The notes: a model not told the origin generated them from the letters alone. A stretch of 64,000 bases of DNA from Combretum micranthum (GCA_024138025.1 JAMXBD010000011.1:2653501-2717500), one strand, 5' to 3'. Positions 49,583-61,330 are shown, numbered from the stretch's first letter. A program made the numbers and translations.

Positions 49583-49882
49583 CATTCACCAATATTTATT
49601 TTCTTTTAATACAAATTCCATTTAGTCCTAACCTATTATTTAACGGTAGATGCCATATTTCTATGACTAGAACTTCAAAAATGAAAAATGAATGTTGTTA
49701 TAATCCATCAATGCACTAACAATTTCTCTTTTTCAAACTCTTACCTGTACCCACACCATTATCTAAAATTTTAATTAAATAAGTGTAAAATAATTTTGCA
49801 ATTAATTTTACCTTTTATGTTTAAGATGAATAAGAGATTGTGCCAAGCTTGTGAAGGATATTATAATATGGAATGAATAAGT
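49583..49882. other. Short spacer between Cassandra and element A
   Basis: I see nothing coding in these 300 bases. Confidence 0.5.
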
Positions 49883-50129
49883 TGTCAACATACAAATCTA
49901 AATCTCAAATATGATCCATCAAAGATTGATAGAGTCAAGTAGAAGATAGCATTGTCAACTAATAGAAAAATAATAGAGAGAAAAACAAAGAGACAAAAAA
50001 TTAGAATTGAAATATGAATACGCTAATTAGATCTATTACAAACCAAATTATTTATATCTATTCCTAAAATACATTACATCCTTAAGAATAGGTTGATGAC
50101 ACATTGAAATAAACACTAATCCTTTCACA
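49883..50129 (-). repeat. 3' LTR of element A
   Basis: It is 247 bp. On the minus strand it starts TGTGAAAGGATTAGTG right after the purine tract AAGAGGGAGGGG (50141-50130) and ends TATGTTGACA at 49883. It shares 'aaatctcaaatatgatcc' and 'caactaatagaaaaataat' with the other LTR. Confidence 0.82.
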
Positions 50130-52913
50130 CCCCTCCCTCTTAAGTTGGACATTCCAGCACACCAACATGGACATCATATGGGACAATTGCACTTCTCCTA
50201 CAACTTTAGTAAATACATCAATGAGATTCATACTAGAAGGAACATAATGTCTTTTAAAAATCATTGGTAACATAATCTTGTGTGAAATGAATATCCACTT
50301 CTATATGTATGGTACAACTTCAAAGGGAGGGGTTTCTAACATCCAATTGTGCATATTTGTTATTGTTGTTGTTGAAGCCTTACTCCTATATTCAGTTTCA
50401 ATTGATGATGTTGACACAGTAACTTGCTTCCTAGTTTTCTAAGATATCAAGGAAGAACCGAGAAACATGCAATGTCCACTCAAAAGACTTGCAATCTACA
50501 ACACTAACCCCCTAATCAGTATTAGATCATTCGAGCAATTGCATGGATAAGAAGAAGAATTAAAAAGCCTTTATCAAATGTTCCTTTAAGGTAGCAAATG
50601 ACAAGATAAGCTGGATGAAGATGTGCTCTCCAATGACAAGCCAAAAATTGGCTTAATTGTTACATGATGGGACAATGGCTAGCCAAGTGTCTAAATTTTT
50701 TTAACTTTTGATAACTTAATATCTTATCTTTAGATTTTGTCAAGTTAGTGCTTGTATTTTCAAAGTATGTACAATTTAGTGCCTCTATTAAATAATATTC
50801 GATGGATATTTATTTTAAAGATAGGAGAATCGCAGGTACTTGGAAAAAAATTGCCAAAATTTAAAGATGTGATACTAAATTATCAAAAACTGTAACTGTA
50901 GGCACTTGGTCTACCATTATTCTATCATCAAAATAATTGTTTGTCAAATATTTTTCAATTGATATACTAACCACGAATAGTTTCAAAGTACAACTACTAA
51001 TTTGAAAAATCTAAAGTGAGACACTAAATTGCCAAAATTTGAAGGTACAAACATTGGCCTGTCATTATCCCTTACATAGAAAAAGAGATGTAAAGGTATG
51101 TAATAGTAAGGTATAAAAGCTTGCCAATAATCCCTCAATAGATACATACTAGGATCAAAAAGCAAATCCTGATTTGAATTATCCAAGTGAAGACCCTCTT
51201 GAAAAGAAACTCAAACTAGCTTACACCCTATCATACAAGTATTGGACAATATATCTCAAAGAAATTTACATTTTGTCAAAGAAAAGCTTTTAGAATAATG
51301 AAACACCTCTATCCCCAACAAAAATCTAACTTCACCTAGATCCTTAATAGTGTAAGTATGATGGATAGCTTGCTTAATAGTGAAAATAGCATCGAGGGAG
51401 CTTCCAGCAACCAATATATCATCCACATAGGTGAGTATAGTTATAGAATCAGTATCACTCGTACTTGTAAATAGAGAATAATTCGTTTTGACTGTTGGAA
51501 ACCAAGAGAGAAATTGAATTTGGTAAACTCATGATTCCATTATCTTGATGCATGTTTCAGGCCATGTAAGGATCGTACTAAGTTACAAACATGAGTTAGG
51601 GGTATAGGTTTATAATTTTTTGGAAGTGTCATGTATATTTCTTCTTTTACATATCTATGTAGAAAGGCATTATTGACATCAAGTTGATGTACATGCCACT
51701 TGTTAGTAGTTAAAAGGAATAATATCATAAATGATACCTGAATTTTGATAAAATATGTAATTAGATATCTAAATTTTGAAATTTATTAATTTAGTACCTA
51801 AACTTTGAAATTAATCAATTTAGTACCCATAAAACTTTGCAGTTAATCAATTTAGTACTTGAAATAACTTGATGGAGGCACTTGTGGCATGTACAAAAAT
51901 TTCTTTTAGGTACTAAATTGATCTATTTCAAAGTTCATGTACTAGATGGTCAATTTCAAGGTTTAGATATCTAATTACATATTTTGTCGAAGTTTAGATA
52001 TTATCCGTGACATTAACCCATAGTTGAAACAACTACTAAGAGTCTTACTATAGATAAACTTGTTACAGGAGAGAATGGGTCGGCATATTTCGCTCTGTCT
52101 ACTTGATTATAACCTTTGGCTACTAATCAAGCCTTATAGCATAATAAATCCATCAAGCTTATACTTAATTTTATTAATGTACTAGAAACCTATTGGTTTC
52201 TTTCCCTCAAGCAATGGTATTATCTTCCACGTATGATTAAACTCTAAAGATAATATTTCTTTATTCATAGCATTGATCCAATTAGGATCATGCATTCTAT
52301 CATGATAATTTTTTTGTTCTTAAACAACCAACACATTTGCTTAAGATGATGCATACTTAGTAGGATATAAAAAAAAAAAAAAGAAAAAAGAAAAAAGAGA
52401 ATTGAACAAAGGATGTTGTGAAGAAGGTGAACTTGTTGCATATACTGAAGAAAAATGAACACCATGTGCAAAATCCTTGAGTCCATTTGGCGTTTTATGA
52501 ATTTGTGTGGAAGAACAAATGACTAGGACCTAATCTAACATATGTTGACTAGAATTGGCATCAAGTAAAGTTACAAACTCTTAATTAGGTAACGAAGAAG
52601 GAGGAGGAGGATCTAAAACTAGTGTAGGGACTGATGCTAGGACTTGAGTAAACTCTAAAACTTCTTCATTATTAACATTAGGAAACAAACAAGAAGGAAA
52701 TTCCTTAGATAACAAAACAAAACTAGAATCATGAAAAGGAAAGACAATTGCAATGAAAGTGACATCTCTGCAAACAAAAACGTTTTTCGATTCAGGATCC
52801 AACAACTTTCGTGCTTTTTGATGTGCAAGGTAAGCCAAGAAAACACATTTTCTACCTATAAATCCATTTGGTCAACTTTTCTTCCCAAAATTGGTGCAAA
52901 GCACAAGCAATCA
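50130..52913 (-). pseudogene. Element A pol: integrase end, RT and RNase H (broken)
   Basis: Read on the minus strand from 52913. The integrase end has CALHQFWEEKLTKWIYR and, at 52838-52581, ARKLLDPESKNVFVCRDVTF. After a low-complexity part, RT begins; at 51728-51540 it reads NKWHVHQLDVNNAFLHRYV and EEIYMTLPKNYKP, the copia RT motif. The catalytic LTYVDDILVAGS is intact, with YVDD coded by 51429-51418. RNase H text ends at 50273-50082 with YVPSSMNLIDVFTKVVGE, the usual copia C-terminal tail. Frames change repeatedly with stops between. A MITE (51715-52019) lies between RVRLL-type upstream text and LTTNKWHV. The enzyme cannot be made as it stands, though the polymerase core is preserved. Confidence 0.87.
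51706..52028. mobile_element. Foldback MITE, family 2, copy 2, inside element A's RT
   Basis: The element core is 51715-52019. The left arm reads AATATCATAAATGATACCTG and the right arm, reverse-complemented, AATGTCACGGATAATATC; both then share a stretch around 'aaaatatgtaattagatatc'. Flanks GTAGTTAAA (51706-51714) and ATAGTTGAA (52020-52028) are a 9-bp match with two mismatches. The RT text of element A resumes on either side, so the MITE inserted after element A. Its relative is at 4255-4580. Confidence 0.75.
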
Positions 52914-54132
52914 TGTTAAACTTATATGTTTAATATGGACTTTTATGAGACAATATAATGCACAATTAACTATTCAATCATTATAAACTGCACTTAATTA
53001 GTCAAATATATATGTGTGTGTATGTTGTGCATCTGCGTGAAGTTTCTATAAGTTTTTTAGTAGGAACAGTCTTGGTTGAGGGACAAGTCGAGAGTTAAAC
53101 AACTTCACTCACTAAGGCGTGACAAACTCAAGACCAAAGCTCAACAAACCAAAAATACAAAGACATTAGTAAAGGGTCATGTCGAGGGTCAATAAGTCAA
53201 TTAGTTAAGGTGCAACAAAATTAAGACCAAAGCTTGACAAGTTCAAAAAATGCATAGCCTTGATTAAAGCTTGATAGGTCCACTGGTTAAGGCATGATAA
53301 GTTCAAGATTAAGACTCAACAAGCTTGAAAATGTATAGCTTTGATCTAAGGTCACGTTGAGGGCTAGATGTGTTAAAGCTTAAAGCACGATACAGTTTGA
53401 TTTTAGGGCTTGATGGAATAAAGACTTTTCGAGGGCTAATTTGAGGTGCGACACCTTGAGATGCAATGAGTCTTTAAGGCATGATAGTTTCAATATTGGA
53501 GCCGATGTGGCAAGAAAGAGCCATTGAAGCGCATTAAATGTTGGTGACTTAAAAACATTGTAGTTAACAGACATTTGAATTTTTTAAGAATATATATATA
53601 CACACATACACGCTATCCTTGAGAGATTAAGTGAAGTGTGCTAAAGTGTGAAAGAGTTTTTATTTGTGACCTAACAATTATTAATTTTCTTGTTCTCTTG
53701 TCATTAAATTTGCAATATCTGCAAAGAGAGATAAAAACATTACAGTGCCCTGTTCTTACACCTATAATCTTTTTAAAAGCATCTAGAGAGAGGAAGGAAA
53801 TTTTTATTTCCTATGTATTGTAAGGAATTGTAAGTGCTCTACTTAAGCGTACTTTTGTAATTAATAAAAGTGGTGATGAAGTCCTTGATTAGCGGCATTG
53901 GTGGATCATAGAGAGTAGGAAGTGGGCTAAACTCCTTGTTATATCTGGATTAATATTTTCATCCTTATCTCTTTTATATTTTATTTGTAATATGCTATTT
54001 TATTATCTACTGTTATTAAATATATATTTAATTTTCCTATTAAAATTAATTGTTAGAAATTTTGGGCAAATACTCAATTCATCCCCTCCCTCCTCTTATG
54101 TATTTTATAGTGCTTTCTTTTTTTCGTTTTCA
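52914..54132 (+). repeat. 5' LTR of element B
   Basis: It is 1219 bp, from TGTTAAACTTATATG to TTTTCA. Inside is an imperfect tandem repeat of roughly 80-90 bp units at about 53117-53370, each with text like 'aaggcgtgacaaactcaagacc', so the LTR probably grew by unit duplication. Near 53870 is the 'gtacttttgtaattaataaaagtgg' block, also kept in the 3' LTR. Confidence 0.9.
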
Positions 54133-54134
54133 TT

Positions 54135-54146
54135 TGGTATCAAAGT
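54135..54146 (+). promoter_or_regulatory. Primer-binding site of element B
   Basis: TGGTATCAAAGT matches the iMet primer site TGGTATCAGAGC in ten of twelve bases and follows the 5' LTR end by two bases. Confidence 0.85.
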
Positions 54147-54192
54147 ATCGTCTCTATCTGTTCTATGCTTAATCATATACTGAGTAAAGATC

Positions 54193-55934
54193 ATGACATA
54201 TAATACATTAGGGTTTCCAGAGAGCATGCAATAAATAGACCATTGCTTTTAAGTGAGGGTAATTATCCATATTAGTAGTGCAACATGAAAATATTTCTTA
54301 AAGCTCAACATAGTTTAATATGGAAAGTCATAGAAAATGGGCCTTTGAAAATAGATGGAAAAGAAGAAAAAGATTACAATGAAGAAGATTGGAAGAAATC
54401 AGATTAAATGAAATTACCATGAATATTTTGCATTATGATTTAAATGAAAGTGATTTCAATAGAATCTGTAAATGTAATTTTGCCAAAGAAATATGGGATG
54501 AGCTGGAAAATACTTATGAAGGAGCTTTTAGAGTTCGAGACACAAAAAAAAAAAGTCTTTATGTGGTCAATTAAAAAATTTTAAAATGCTTCCTAATGAA
54601 TCAATAGAAGAAATGCATAATAGATCAATAGATGAAATGCATAATAAATTCATTAATATCATAAACCCCTTGGGTATACTTGGGAAGAATTTTACTAACC
54701 TAGAAATAAATTGTACACTTCTCAAGTCACTAGTCACTACTCAAGGATTGGGAAGCGAAAAGAACTACTAAAAGAAGCATGAGACCTAAGTGCTATGAGC
54801 AAGGAAGAACTTTTTGGAGCACTCAAAATGCATGTGCTCATAAAGAAGTAAGGGGAAGAATCAAACAAGAAGGCCACTACTCTACAAGCCGCAAAACATG
54901 ATTCCAACTATGAAGATGATTATGATGAAAATGAGGAACTTGTTTTGATGGCTAAGAAGCTTAAGAAGTTTATGAGGCTCAATTTCAACTCAATGAGAGT
55001 GGAAAATGACAACAACTCATCCAGACATGAACAAAAGGATGTGATAACTTGTTTCAAATGCCATAAACCTGGACTCATCCAACAGTACTATCCACTGCTC
55101 AAAAAGGCATCTAAAGGACCCAGAAAAAGAAGCACTCATAGCTACTTGGAGTGATGACGAATCAAGTGATTCCAGTGAGAATGTGTGATTCATGGCACTA
55201 GACAATGGGGTAAATTTCCCCTCCTCTCCTTCTTATGCTGAGTTGTATGCTATGTAAGATAAAATATACCATAATTTAGCTAAAGTAGAGAAAAGAACAA
55301 CATGCTTAAATCATTCATAATGGAAGTAGGAGAAGAGCTAAAAAGTTTTCAAACTAAGCATGAAGAGATTTAAAATAAGAAATAATAAGTTGTATGACGA
55401 AATAAGTATATTGAAACTAGAAAATGAGAAGATGAACAATAAGTGTAAGAATTGAAAGACAAAAATAATGAATTAAAGGAAATTAATGAAAAATTAACAG
55501 TTGAAAATGACTTGTTAGACCTTGAAATTAAAACCATCAATAATGATAAAGTTGAATGTGCTAATAGTAGTAATAAATTCCAAAAAGAGCTAAAAGAACT
55601 AAAAAATGAAAATATTTTTCTGAAAGCTTGCTTAGATGATTCAAAGGCAACTATAGCCAAATTCACGAATGGTAAAAAGAATTTGAATATACTTCTTAGA
55701 AATCAAAGGTGTGATTCAAATAAATATAAAAATGGCTATAGTAAAGATGGTACTTACAAGTCCTACAAAACTCATTTTGTAAAAGCCACTCATGAGACAT
55801 GCGATTACTGTGGCAAATCTGGTTATATTGCACATAATTGTGCAATAAGGAAAATAATGCATTTGAATCATAGAAACAAGCTAGTTTGGGTTCCTGCGAG
55901 AGAGGTTCTTGTTCTATCTAAACAAAAAGGATAA
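54193..55934 (+). pseudogene. Gag of element B (broken, knuckles mutated)
   Basis: Gag forms the particle. An ATG at 54193 is soon followed by stops; frame pieces at 54389-54574 (NFAKEIWDELENTYEGAF), 54586-54771 (ESIEEMHNRSIDEMH, a small internal duplication, then LGKNFTNLEINCTLLKSL) and 54945-55154 give the copia gag domain. The first zinc knuckle reads CFKCHKPGLIQQYYP: His has become Leu and the last Cys Tyr, so it cannot bind zinc. The 160-residue block 55452-55934 begins with a Glu/Lys coiled coil and has a second knuckle CDYCGKSGYIAHNC with Tyr in place of His. Its tail WVPAREVL is typical of the SIRE lineage. Confidence 0.87.
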
Positions 55935-55970
55935 AAACTCAAATGGATAACAAAGAAATAATACTCTATT

Positions 55971-56330
55971 TTGTACGGATCTTTAAGTAGGAACAACAAA
56001 TGGTACTTAGACAATGGCTGCTCTAGACACTATACAAACACATCCAAGTTCACATCTCTAGAATTAAAAAATCAAGAGAGTGTTACCTTTAGAGATAATC
56101 GAAAATCAACCATTCTTGGTGAAGGTAATATTCTCATAAACAAATATTTAATTATTAAAAATGTACTGCTTGTTGATAGTCTAAAACATAATTTGCTTAG
56201 TATTAGTCAATTATGTGATAATAATTTTAAAGTAACATTTCTTGCCAAAAAGTGTTCTATTGAAAGAATTGACAATAACCAATCTTATTTTGATGGGTAT
56301 AGAAAAGAAATATTTACAAAATTAATTTAG
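55971..56330 (+). pseudogene. Protease and GAG-pre-integrase region of element B
   Basis: The 119-residue block contains NKWYLDNGCSRHYTN. Copia proteases have WYLDSGCSRHM here, and the catalytic triad DSG has become DNG (56010-56018). The block goes on with LLSISQLCDNNFKVTFL, the usual text after the protease. It stops at 56330. The Ser-to-Asn change makes activity doubtful even without the stops. Confidence 0.85.
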
Positions 56331-57425
56331 ATGATTTCAAACCATCAAATGAAACTTGTCTATATTATTAAAATAATAATAGTTGGCTATGGCATAGAAA
56401 ATTGGGATATGCTAGCATTGATGTAAAGGTTTACCAAAAATAAATTTTCAGAAGGACAAGATTTGATAAGCATATCAACAAGGAAATCAATCTAAGACTT
56501 CTTTGAGTCTAAGGATGTTATTTTCACTACTAGGCCATTAAAACTATTGCATATGATATATTTGGTCTTACTCAAACTCTAAGTTTGGGAGACAAGAAAT
56601 ACACATTGGTTATTATTGATGACTTCTCTAGATATATATGGGCTTTGCTCCTTACATCTAAAGATGAAACATATCATCTCTTTTCTAGATATTACAAGAA
56701 AGTTCAAAATGAAAAAGATCTCAATATTGCCTCTATTCGAAGTGATCATAGGGGGGAATTCGAAAATTATAAAATGAATGATTTTTATAGTAAATATGGA
56801 ATTGAACATAATTTTTTAGCGAATGGAACTCCACAACAAAATGGTGTAGCTGAAAGGAAAAACGTAACTTTAATTGAAATACCTAGAACCATGTTGTGTG
56901 AAAACAATTTACTAAAATATTTTTGGGTTGAATCTGTAAATATTGCTTACTATATATCAAATAGTGTTTTTTATAAGACCAATTCTCAAGAAAACCCCCT
57001 ATAAGCTTTGGAAATGGAAAAGATCTAACATATCTTATTTTCATCTATTAGGCACTAAATGTTACATTCTAAACAATGGAAAAGAACAATTGGAGAAATT
57101 TGATGCTGAAAGTGATGAAGGAATTTTTTTAGGTCATTCTTTGACAAGTAAAGCATATAGAGTGTTTAATAAAAGAATATTAGTTGTAGAAGAATCTATA
57201 CATGTTGCTTTTGATAATTCTTTGCCTAATTTATACTCAAATGATGATGTAGATGTTGTTTGTGCTTATTTGAATAAATTCTCTCTTGAAAATAATAAGG
57301 AAGATAATGAACATAAAATGAATGTTATACATGAATCTTCCAATCATGATCTTCCTGAAGAAAGGAAATATGCAAGATCATATCCTGAAAATTTAATAAT
57401 AGGTGAACCTTCTAATAAGGTATAA
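56331..57425 (+). pseudogene. Integrase region of element B
   Basis: A poorly preserved segment to 56580 holds the zinc-binding part. The block 56585-57004 has VIIDDFSRYIWALLL with the first catalytic Asp, RSDHRGEFEN with the second, and PQQNGVAERKN with the Glu; the D, D, E set is complete in one frame. After a shift near 57000 the block 56943-57425 continues HLLGTKCYILNNGKEQLEKF and EGIFLGHSLTSKAYRVFNKR, the copia integrase C-terminal part. Of all the parts of B this is the best preserved. Confidence 0.9.
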
Positions 57426-58415
57426 ACATTATCATCTTTAAAGAACATGAGTAATATTGTTTTTCTATCACAAATCGAGCCTAAAAATATTGAAGAAGCC
57501 TCAAAAGATGATTTTTTTGATAAATGCTAAGCAAGAAGAATTAAACCAATTCACAAGAAATGATGTTTGGAAATTAGTTCCTGGACCTGAAATTAAACTT
57601 GCTATTAGAACTAAATGGGCATATAGAAACACAAGCTTGATGAATTTGATATAATAATAAGAAACAAGGCTACAGTAGTTGCTAAAGGTTATAATCAAGA
57701 AGAATAAATAGATTTTGATGTGACTTTTACCTTGGTTGCTAGACTAGAATCTATAAGAATGCTTTTGGCATTTACTGTATTTAAGAATTTTACTCTTTTT
57801 CAAATGGATGTTAAAAGTGCTTTCTTAATTGATTTTATAAAAGAAAAAGTCTATGTAGAGCAACCAACAAGGTTTGAAGATAATGAATTCCCCGATCATG
57901 TTTTTAAATCAAACAAAGCTCTTTATGAACTAAGAGCTTCGTATGAAAGATTTAGTAGCTTCCTTTTAAACATTGGATTTTCTAGAGGAAAAATTTACAT
58001 AATTTTGTTTATGAAAAATCACAAGTCAGATACATTGATTGTGTAAATCTATGTATATAACATTATGTTTGGAGCTACTAATATAAGTCTTATAAATGAA
58101 TTTGTTGAATCCATGAAGAATGAGTTTGAGATGAGCATGATAGGAGAACTCAATTACTTTCTAGGTCTTCAAATAAACCAATCTCAAAATGGAACATTCC
58201 TTAATCAATCAAAATATATAAGAGATATGTTGAAAAGGTTTAAACTGAATGATTGTAAAACAAGACCCATACCTATGAGTATAAATTTAAAACGTGATAA
58301 AGATGATAATAGTAGAAATGTGTGTGAAAAGCTTTGTAGAGGCATGATAGGTAGTTTGTTATATTTAACAGCTTCTAGACCTAATATCATGTTCTCAGTA
58401 TGCGTATATACATGA
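57426..58415 (+). pseudogene. Reverse transcriptase region of element B, catalytic site lost
   Basis: Text in several frames gives the RT domain: LVPGPEIKLAIRTKWAYRN (57457-57654), FTLVARLESIRMLLAFTVF and FQMDVKSAFLIDFIKEKVYV (57720-58046), then NEFEMSMIGELNYFLGLQIN and MIGSLLYLTASRPNIMFSV (58065-58415). The catalytic motif, YVDD in active copia RTs, reads YVYN at 58050-58061, in a segment that also has a stop just before it. So this polymerase is dead by substitution. Confidence 0.88.
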
Positions 58416-59000
58416 TTTCAATCTTGCCTAAAAGAATCACATCTGAGTGCAGTAAAATGCATTTTCAAGAATCTTGTAGGCACGATTGAAATTGGTTTAT
58501 GGTATCTAAAGTTTATCTCTTTTGATCTAATTGGATACTTCGATGCTGACTTTGTTGGGTGCAAAGTAGATTAGAAAAGCATAAGCAGCACATGCTACTT
58601 TTTTGAAAATTGTCTAATATCTTGGCACTTAAAGAAGCAAAATATGGTTGCACTTTCAACTGCTGAAGCTGAGTATTTAGCCGTTAGTAGCTGTTGTTCA
58701 CAAGTTTAATGAATGAAACAAACTTTGCTTGATTATGGTTTAAGATATGAAAATGTTCCGATTTGTTATGATAACACAAGTGTTATAAATTTGACCAAAA
58801 AGTCTTATCTAACACTTAAGGACCAAGCATATCGAAATTAGACATAATTTCATTAGAGATTATGCTCAAAATAGAGATATAAGCTTGGAATTTATTGATA
58901 CAAGCAATCAAATTCCTAATATTTTTACCAAACCTTTGAGTGAAGATCATTTTTGCACATTACTAAGAGAATTGGGCATGATCAAACAAGATAAGTACTA
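58416..59000 (+). pseudogene. RNase H region of element B
   Basis: The frame stops at 58415 and continues at once with copia RNase H text: YFDADFVGC with a catalytic Asp, then NMVALSTAEAEYLAVSSCCSQV with the Glu, then PICYDNTSVINLTKK with another Asp, then, frame-shifted, IFTKPLSEDHFCTLL. Several stops interrupt it. The element's coding part ends near 59000. Confidence 0.85.
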
Positions 59001-59187
59001 AAATATCAGGGGAACAGGATGAACTAGAATTTAATCTAAGATAAAAGATGCTATTATATGTTCATATTTGCTCTGTGATATTTATGATATGTTATGTTTG
59101 TATTTGTTGAGTAAATAGTGTCATTCTTGAGATTAGTGAGTTAATTCTATAAGACACTATTAACATGTTTTAGTTGAGTATTTTGGT

Positions 59188-59405
59188 GAAGTTCTCATGT
59201 GATAAGGCACTTGTGTGAAGTCCTACGTGTTTAGGCAATGGGTGAAGTCTTCTATTGGGGCAAGTGCGTGAAGTTCTCATGTGTTGAGGCAAGTATGTGA
59301 AATCTACATGTATTAAGGCAGTATGTGAAGTCTTATGTATGTAGGCATTTGTGAAGTCCCCTAGTGAGGCAATTGCATGAAGTCCTCTTTGTGAGGCAAT
59401 TGTTA
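59188..59405 (+). repeat. Array of about eight degenerate 27-29 bp repeats in B's 3' untranslated part
   Basis: Each unit starts GTGAAGTC or GTGAAGTT, goes through a C/T- and TGTG-rich middle, and ends AGGCAA plus 2-4 bases; units begin at about 59189, 59216, 59241, 59268, 59297, 59325, 59350 and 59377. Units vary in length from about 25 to 29. They lie between the end of RNase H and the purine tract. No function is known to me. Confidence 0.8.
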
Positions 59406-59708
59406 TGCTAAATCTTGTATGTTATCTGTGGAACTCTCCTTGGTTGCGATATTATAAGTTTGTCATTTTTTTTAATGAATACAAGGGGGAAAAGTGCAAA
59501 ATGCACAATTAACATGCATGCATGTAGTCTATTTTGATAAGTACGAAGGAAGAGCTAAATGATGTATTAAGTGTAGGTTGCATCTTCCTATAATTAAGCA
59601 TTAAGTTTTTGAATTAAACCAGAGAAAATTCTTTTGGAACCTAGATGTTGAATTGAGGGACGGTATATTGAATTGAAAATGAATTAATTGTGCTTAACTA
59701 TCCTCATC

Positions 59709-59722
59709 AAAAAGGGAGAGAT
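59709..59722 (+). promoter_or_regulatory. Polypurine tract of element B
   Basis: AAAAAGGGAGAGAT directly precedes the TG of the 3' LTR. Confidence 0.85.
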
Positions 59723-60891
59723 TGTTGAACTTGTATGTTCAATGTGGATTTTGATGAGATAAATAATGTAGAATTAATTATTCAATTATTGTAAACTATA
59801 CCTAATTAGTCAAACATATATATGTGTATATCATGTGTCTATGTAGAGTTTCTGCAAGTTTTTTAGCTGGAACAACCCTGGTTGAGAGATAAGTCGAGAG
59901 CTGGACAGCTTCACTCACTAAGGCATAACAAACTCAAGACCAAAGCTCAACAAACCAAAAATGCAGCAACATTAGTCAAGGGTCATGTTGAGGGGTCAAC
60001 AAGTCAATTAGTTAAGATGTGACAAAGTTAAGACCAAAGCTTGACAAGTTCAAGAAATGCGCAGCTTTGGTTAAGGGCTCGACAAATCCACTAGTTAGGG
60101 CACGACAAGTTCAAGACTGAGACTTGACAAAGCTTAAAAATGTATAGCCTTAATCGAGGGTCACGTCAAGAGCTCTAGGTGTTAAAGCTTAGGGCATGGC
60201 AGTTTGATTTTAAGGCTAAATGGAATAAAGACTTTGTCGAAGGCTAATTTGAGGTGCGATACCTTGAGGTGTGATAGTTTAAATATTGGAGTTAATATGG
60301 CAAGAATGAGCTATTGGAGCGCATTAAATGCTTGGCGACTTAAAGACATTATCTTTAATGGACATTTGAATTTTTGAAGGCTATATATATATATATCTGT
60401 CCTTAGGAGATTAAGTGAAGTATCCCAAAGTATGAAAGAAATTTTATTTGTGAACTAACAAATATTAAACTTTCTTGTTTTCTTGTTCATTAAATCTGCA
60501 ATATCGGCAAAGAGAGAAAAATATTCTAGTGTTCTATTCTTAATCTTGTAATCTCTTTAAAATCATCTAGAGAGAGAATTACTTCCTATGTATTGTAAAG
60601 AATTGTAATTGCTCGGCTTGAGCGTACTTTTGTGATTAATAAAAATGATGGTGAAATCATCGATTGGAGGCATTGGTTGACTGTTAGGAAGTGGGCCAAA
60701 TTCCACATTATATTTGGATTGATATTTTCTACCCCTATCTCACTTATATTTCATTTGTAAGATGTTATTTTATTATCTACTGTTATTAAATATATATTTG
60801 ATTTGCCCATTAAAATTAATTATTAGAATTTTTAGGGACTACTCAATTCACTCCCCTTTCCCCCTCTTGAGTATTTTATAGTGCTTTTTCA
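59723..60891 (+). repeat. 3' LTR of element B
   Basis: It is 1169 bp, from TGTTGAACTTGTATG to TTTTTCA. It carries the same internal tandem repeat as the 5' LTR (about 59930-60200), with substitutions throughout. By eye it differs from the 5' LTR far more than the two LTRs of the gypsy element differ, pointing to an older insertion. Confidence 0.88.
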
Positions 60892-61330
60892 CATTGTCAA
60901 ACCATATGTTCTTAGATCATCATAAGTAGGCTCTTTGTTAAATAACATTTTATATGGTGATCTCTAATTTTGCCTCTCAATTGACATCTAATTGATTAAA
61001 GTGGTTGCTATCAAAATACATGCACCCCAATATTCCTTTGGCAAAATAGCATGTAATCTAGGTGCATGAGTCATATCAAGGAGATGCCTATGCTTTTTTT
61101 CTACTACTCCATTTTGTTGTGACGTGTAGCTTATGGTCATTTGATTCAACTCAAATTTGTGAGTAGAGACTAATGAACTAGTTAGAAAAGGTAATCTATG
61201 TAACTTAGCAAGATGACAAATGTTAGATACAAAAGTAACATCAACATTCTTACAGCACAAAGAAATGTTTTTCATATTCGACAAAGATGGATGTCCCAAT
61301 TATTATTGTACAATACATGAAATGACAAAC
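60892..61330 (-). pseudogene. Element A pol: N-terminal integrase part
   Basis: On the minus strand, the 103-residue frame (61299-60988) reads MGHPSLSNMKN, the GAG-pre-integrase LGHPS motif, then VSNICHLAKLHRLPF, the zinc-binding Cys-His end, then TSQQNGVVEKKHRHLLDMTH, with the catalytic Glu in VVEKKHRHLL, and LPKEYWGACILIATTLIN. About 160 residues of integrase core between LHRLPF and the second Asp are missing: only NQMTISYTS separates them. After 60988 the text goes on into TYDDLRTYGLTM and stops at the border of element B. So the integrase was internally deleted as well as split. Confidence 0.87.

Larger units (their letters stand above)
52914..60891 (+). mobile_element. Element B: SIRE/Maximus-like Ty1/copia retrotransposon nested in A
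   Basis: A 7.98-kb element with LTRs at 52914-54132 and 59723-60891, primer site at 54135 and purine tract at 59709-59722. Coding order is gag, protease, integrase, RT, RNase H, the Ty1/copia order. The Gag has a long coiled coil between two CCHC-like knuckles, as in the SIRE/Maximus lineage. It splits the integrase of the minus-strand element A: A's text TYGLTM ends right at 60892 and ACALHQFW begins left of 52914. The flanks (AATCA and CATTG) do not match as a target duplication, so one end may be altered. No env-like ORF is seen in the 700 bases after RNase H. Confidence 0.9.
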
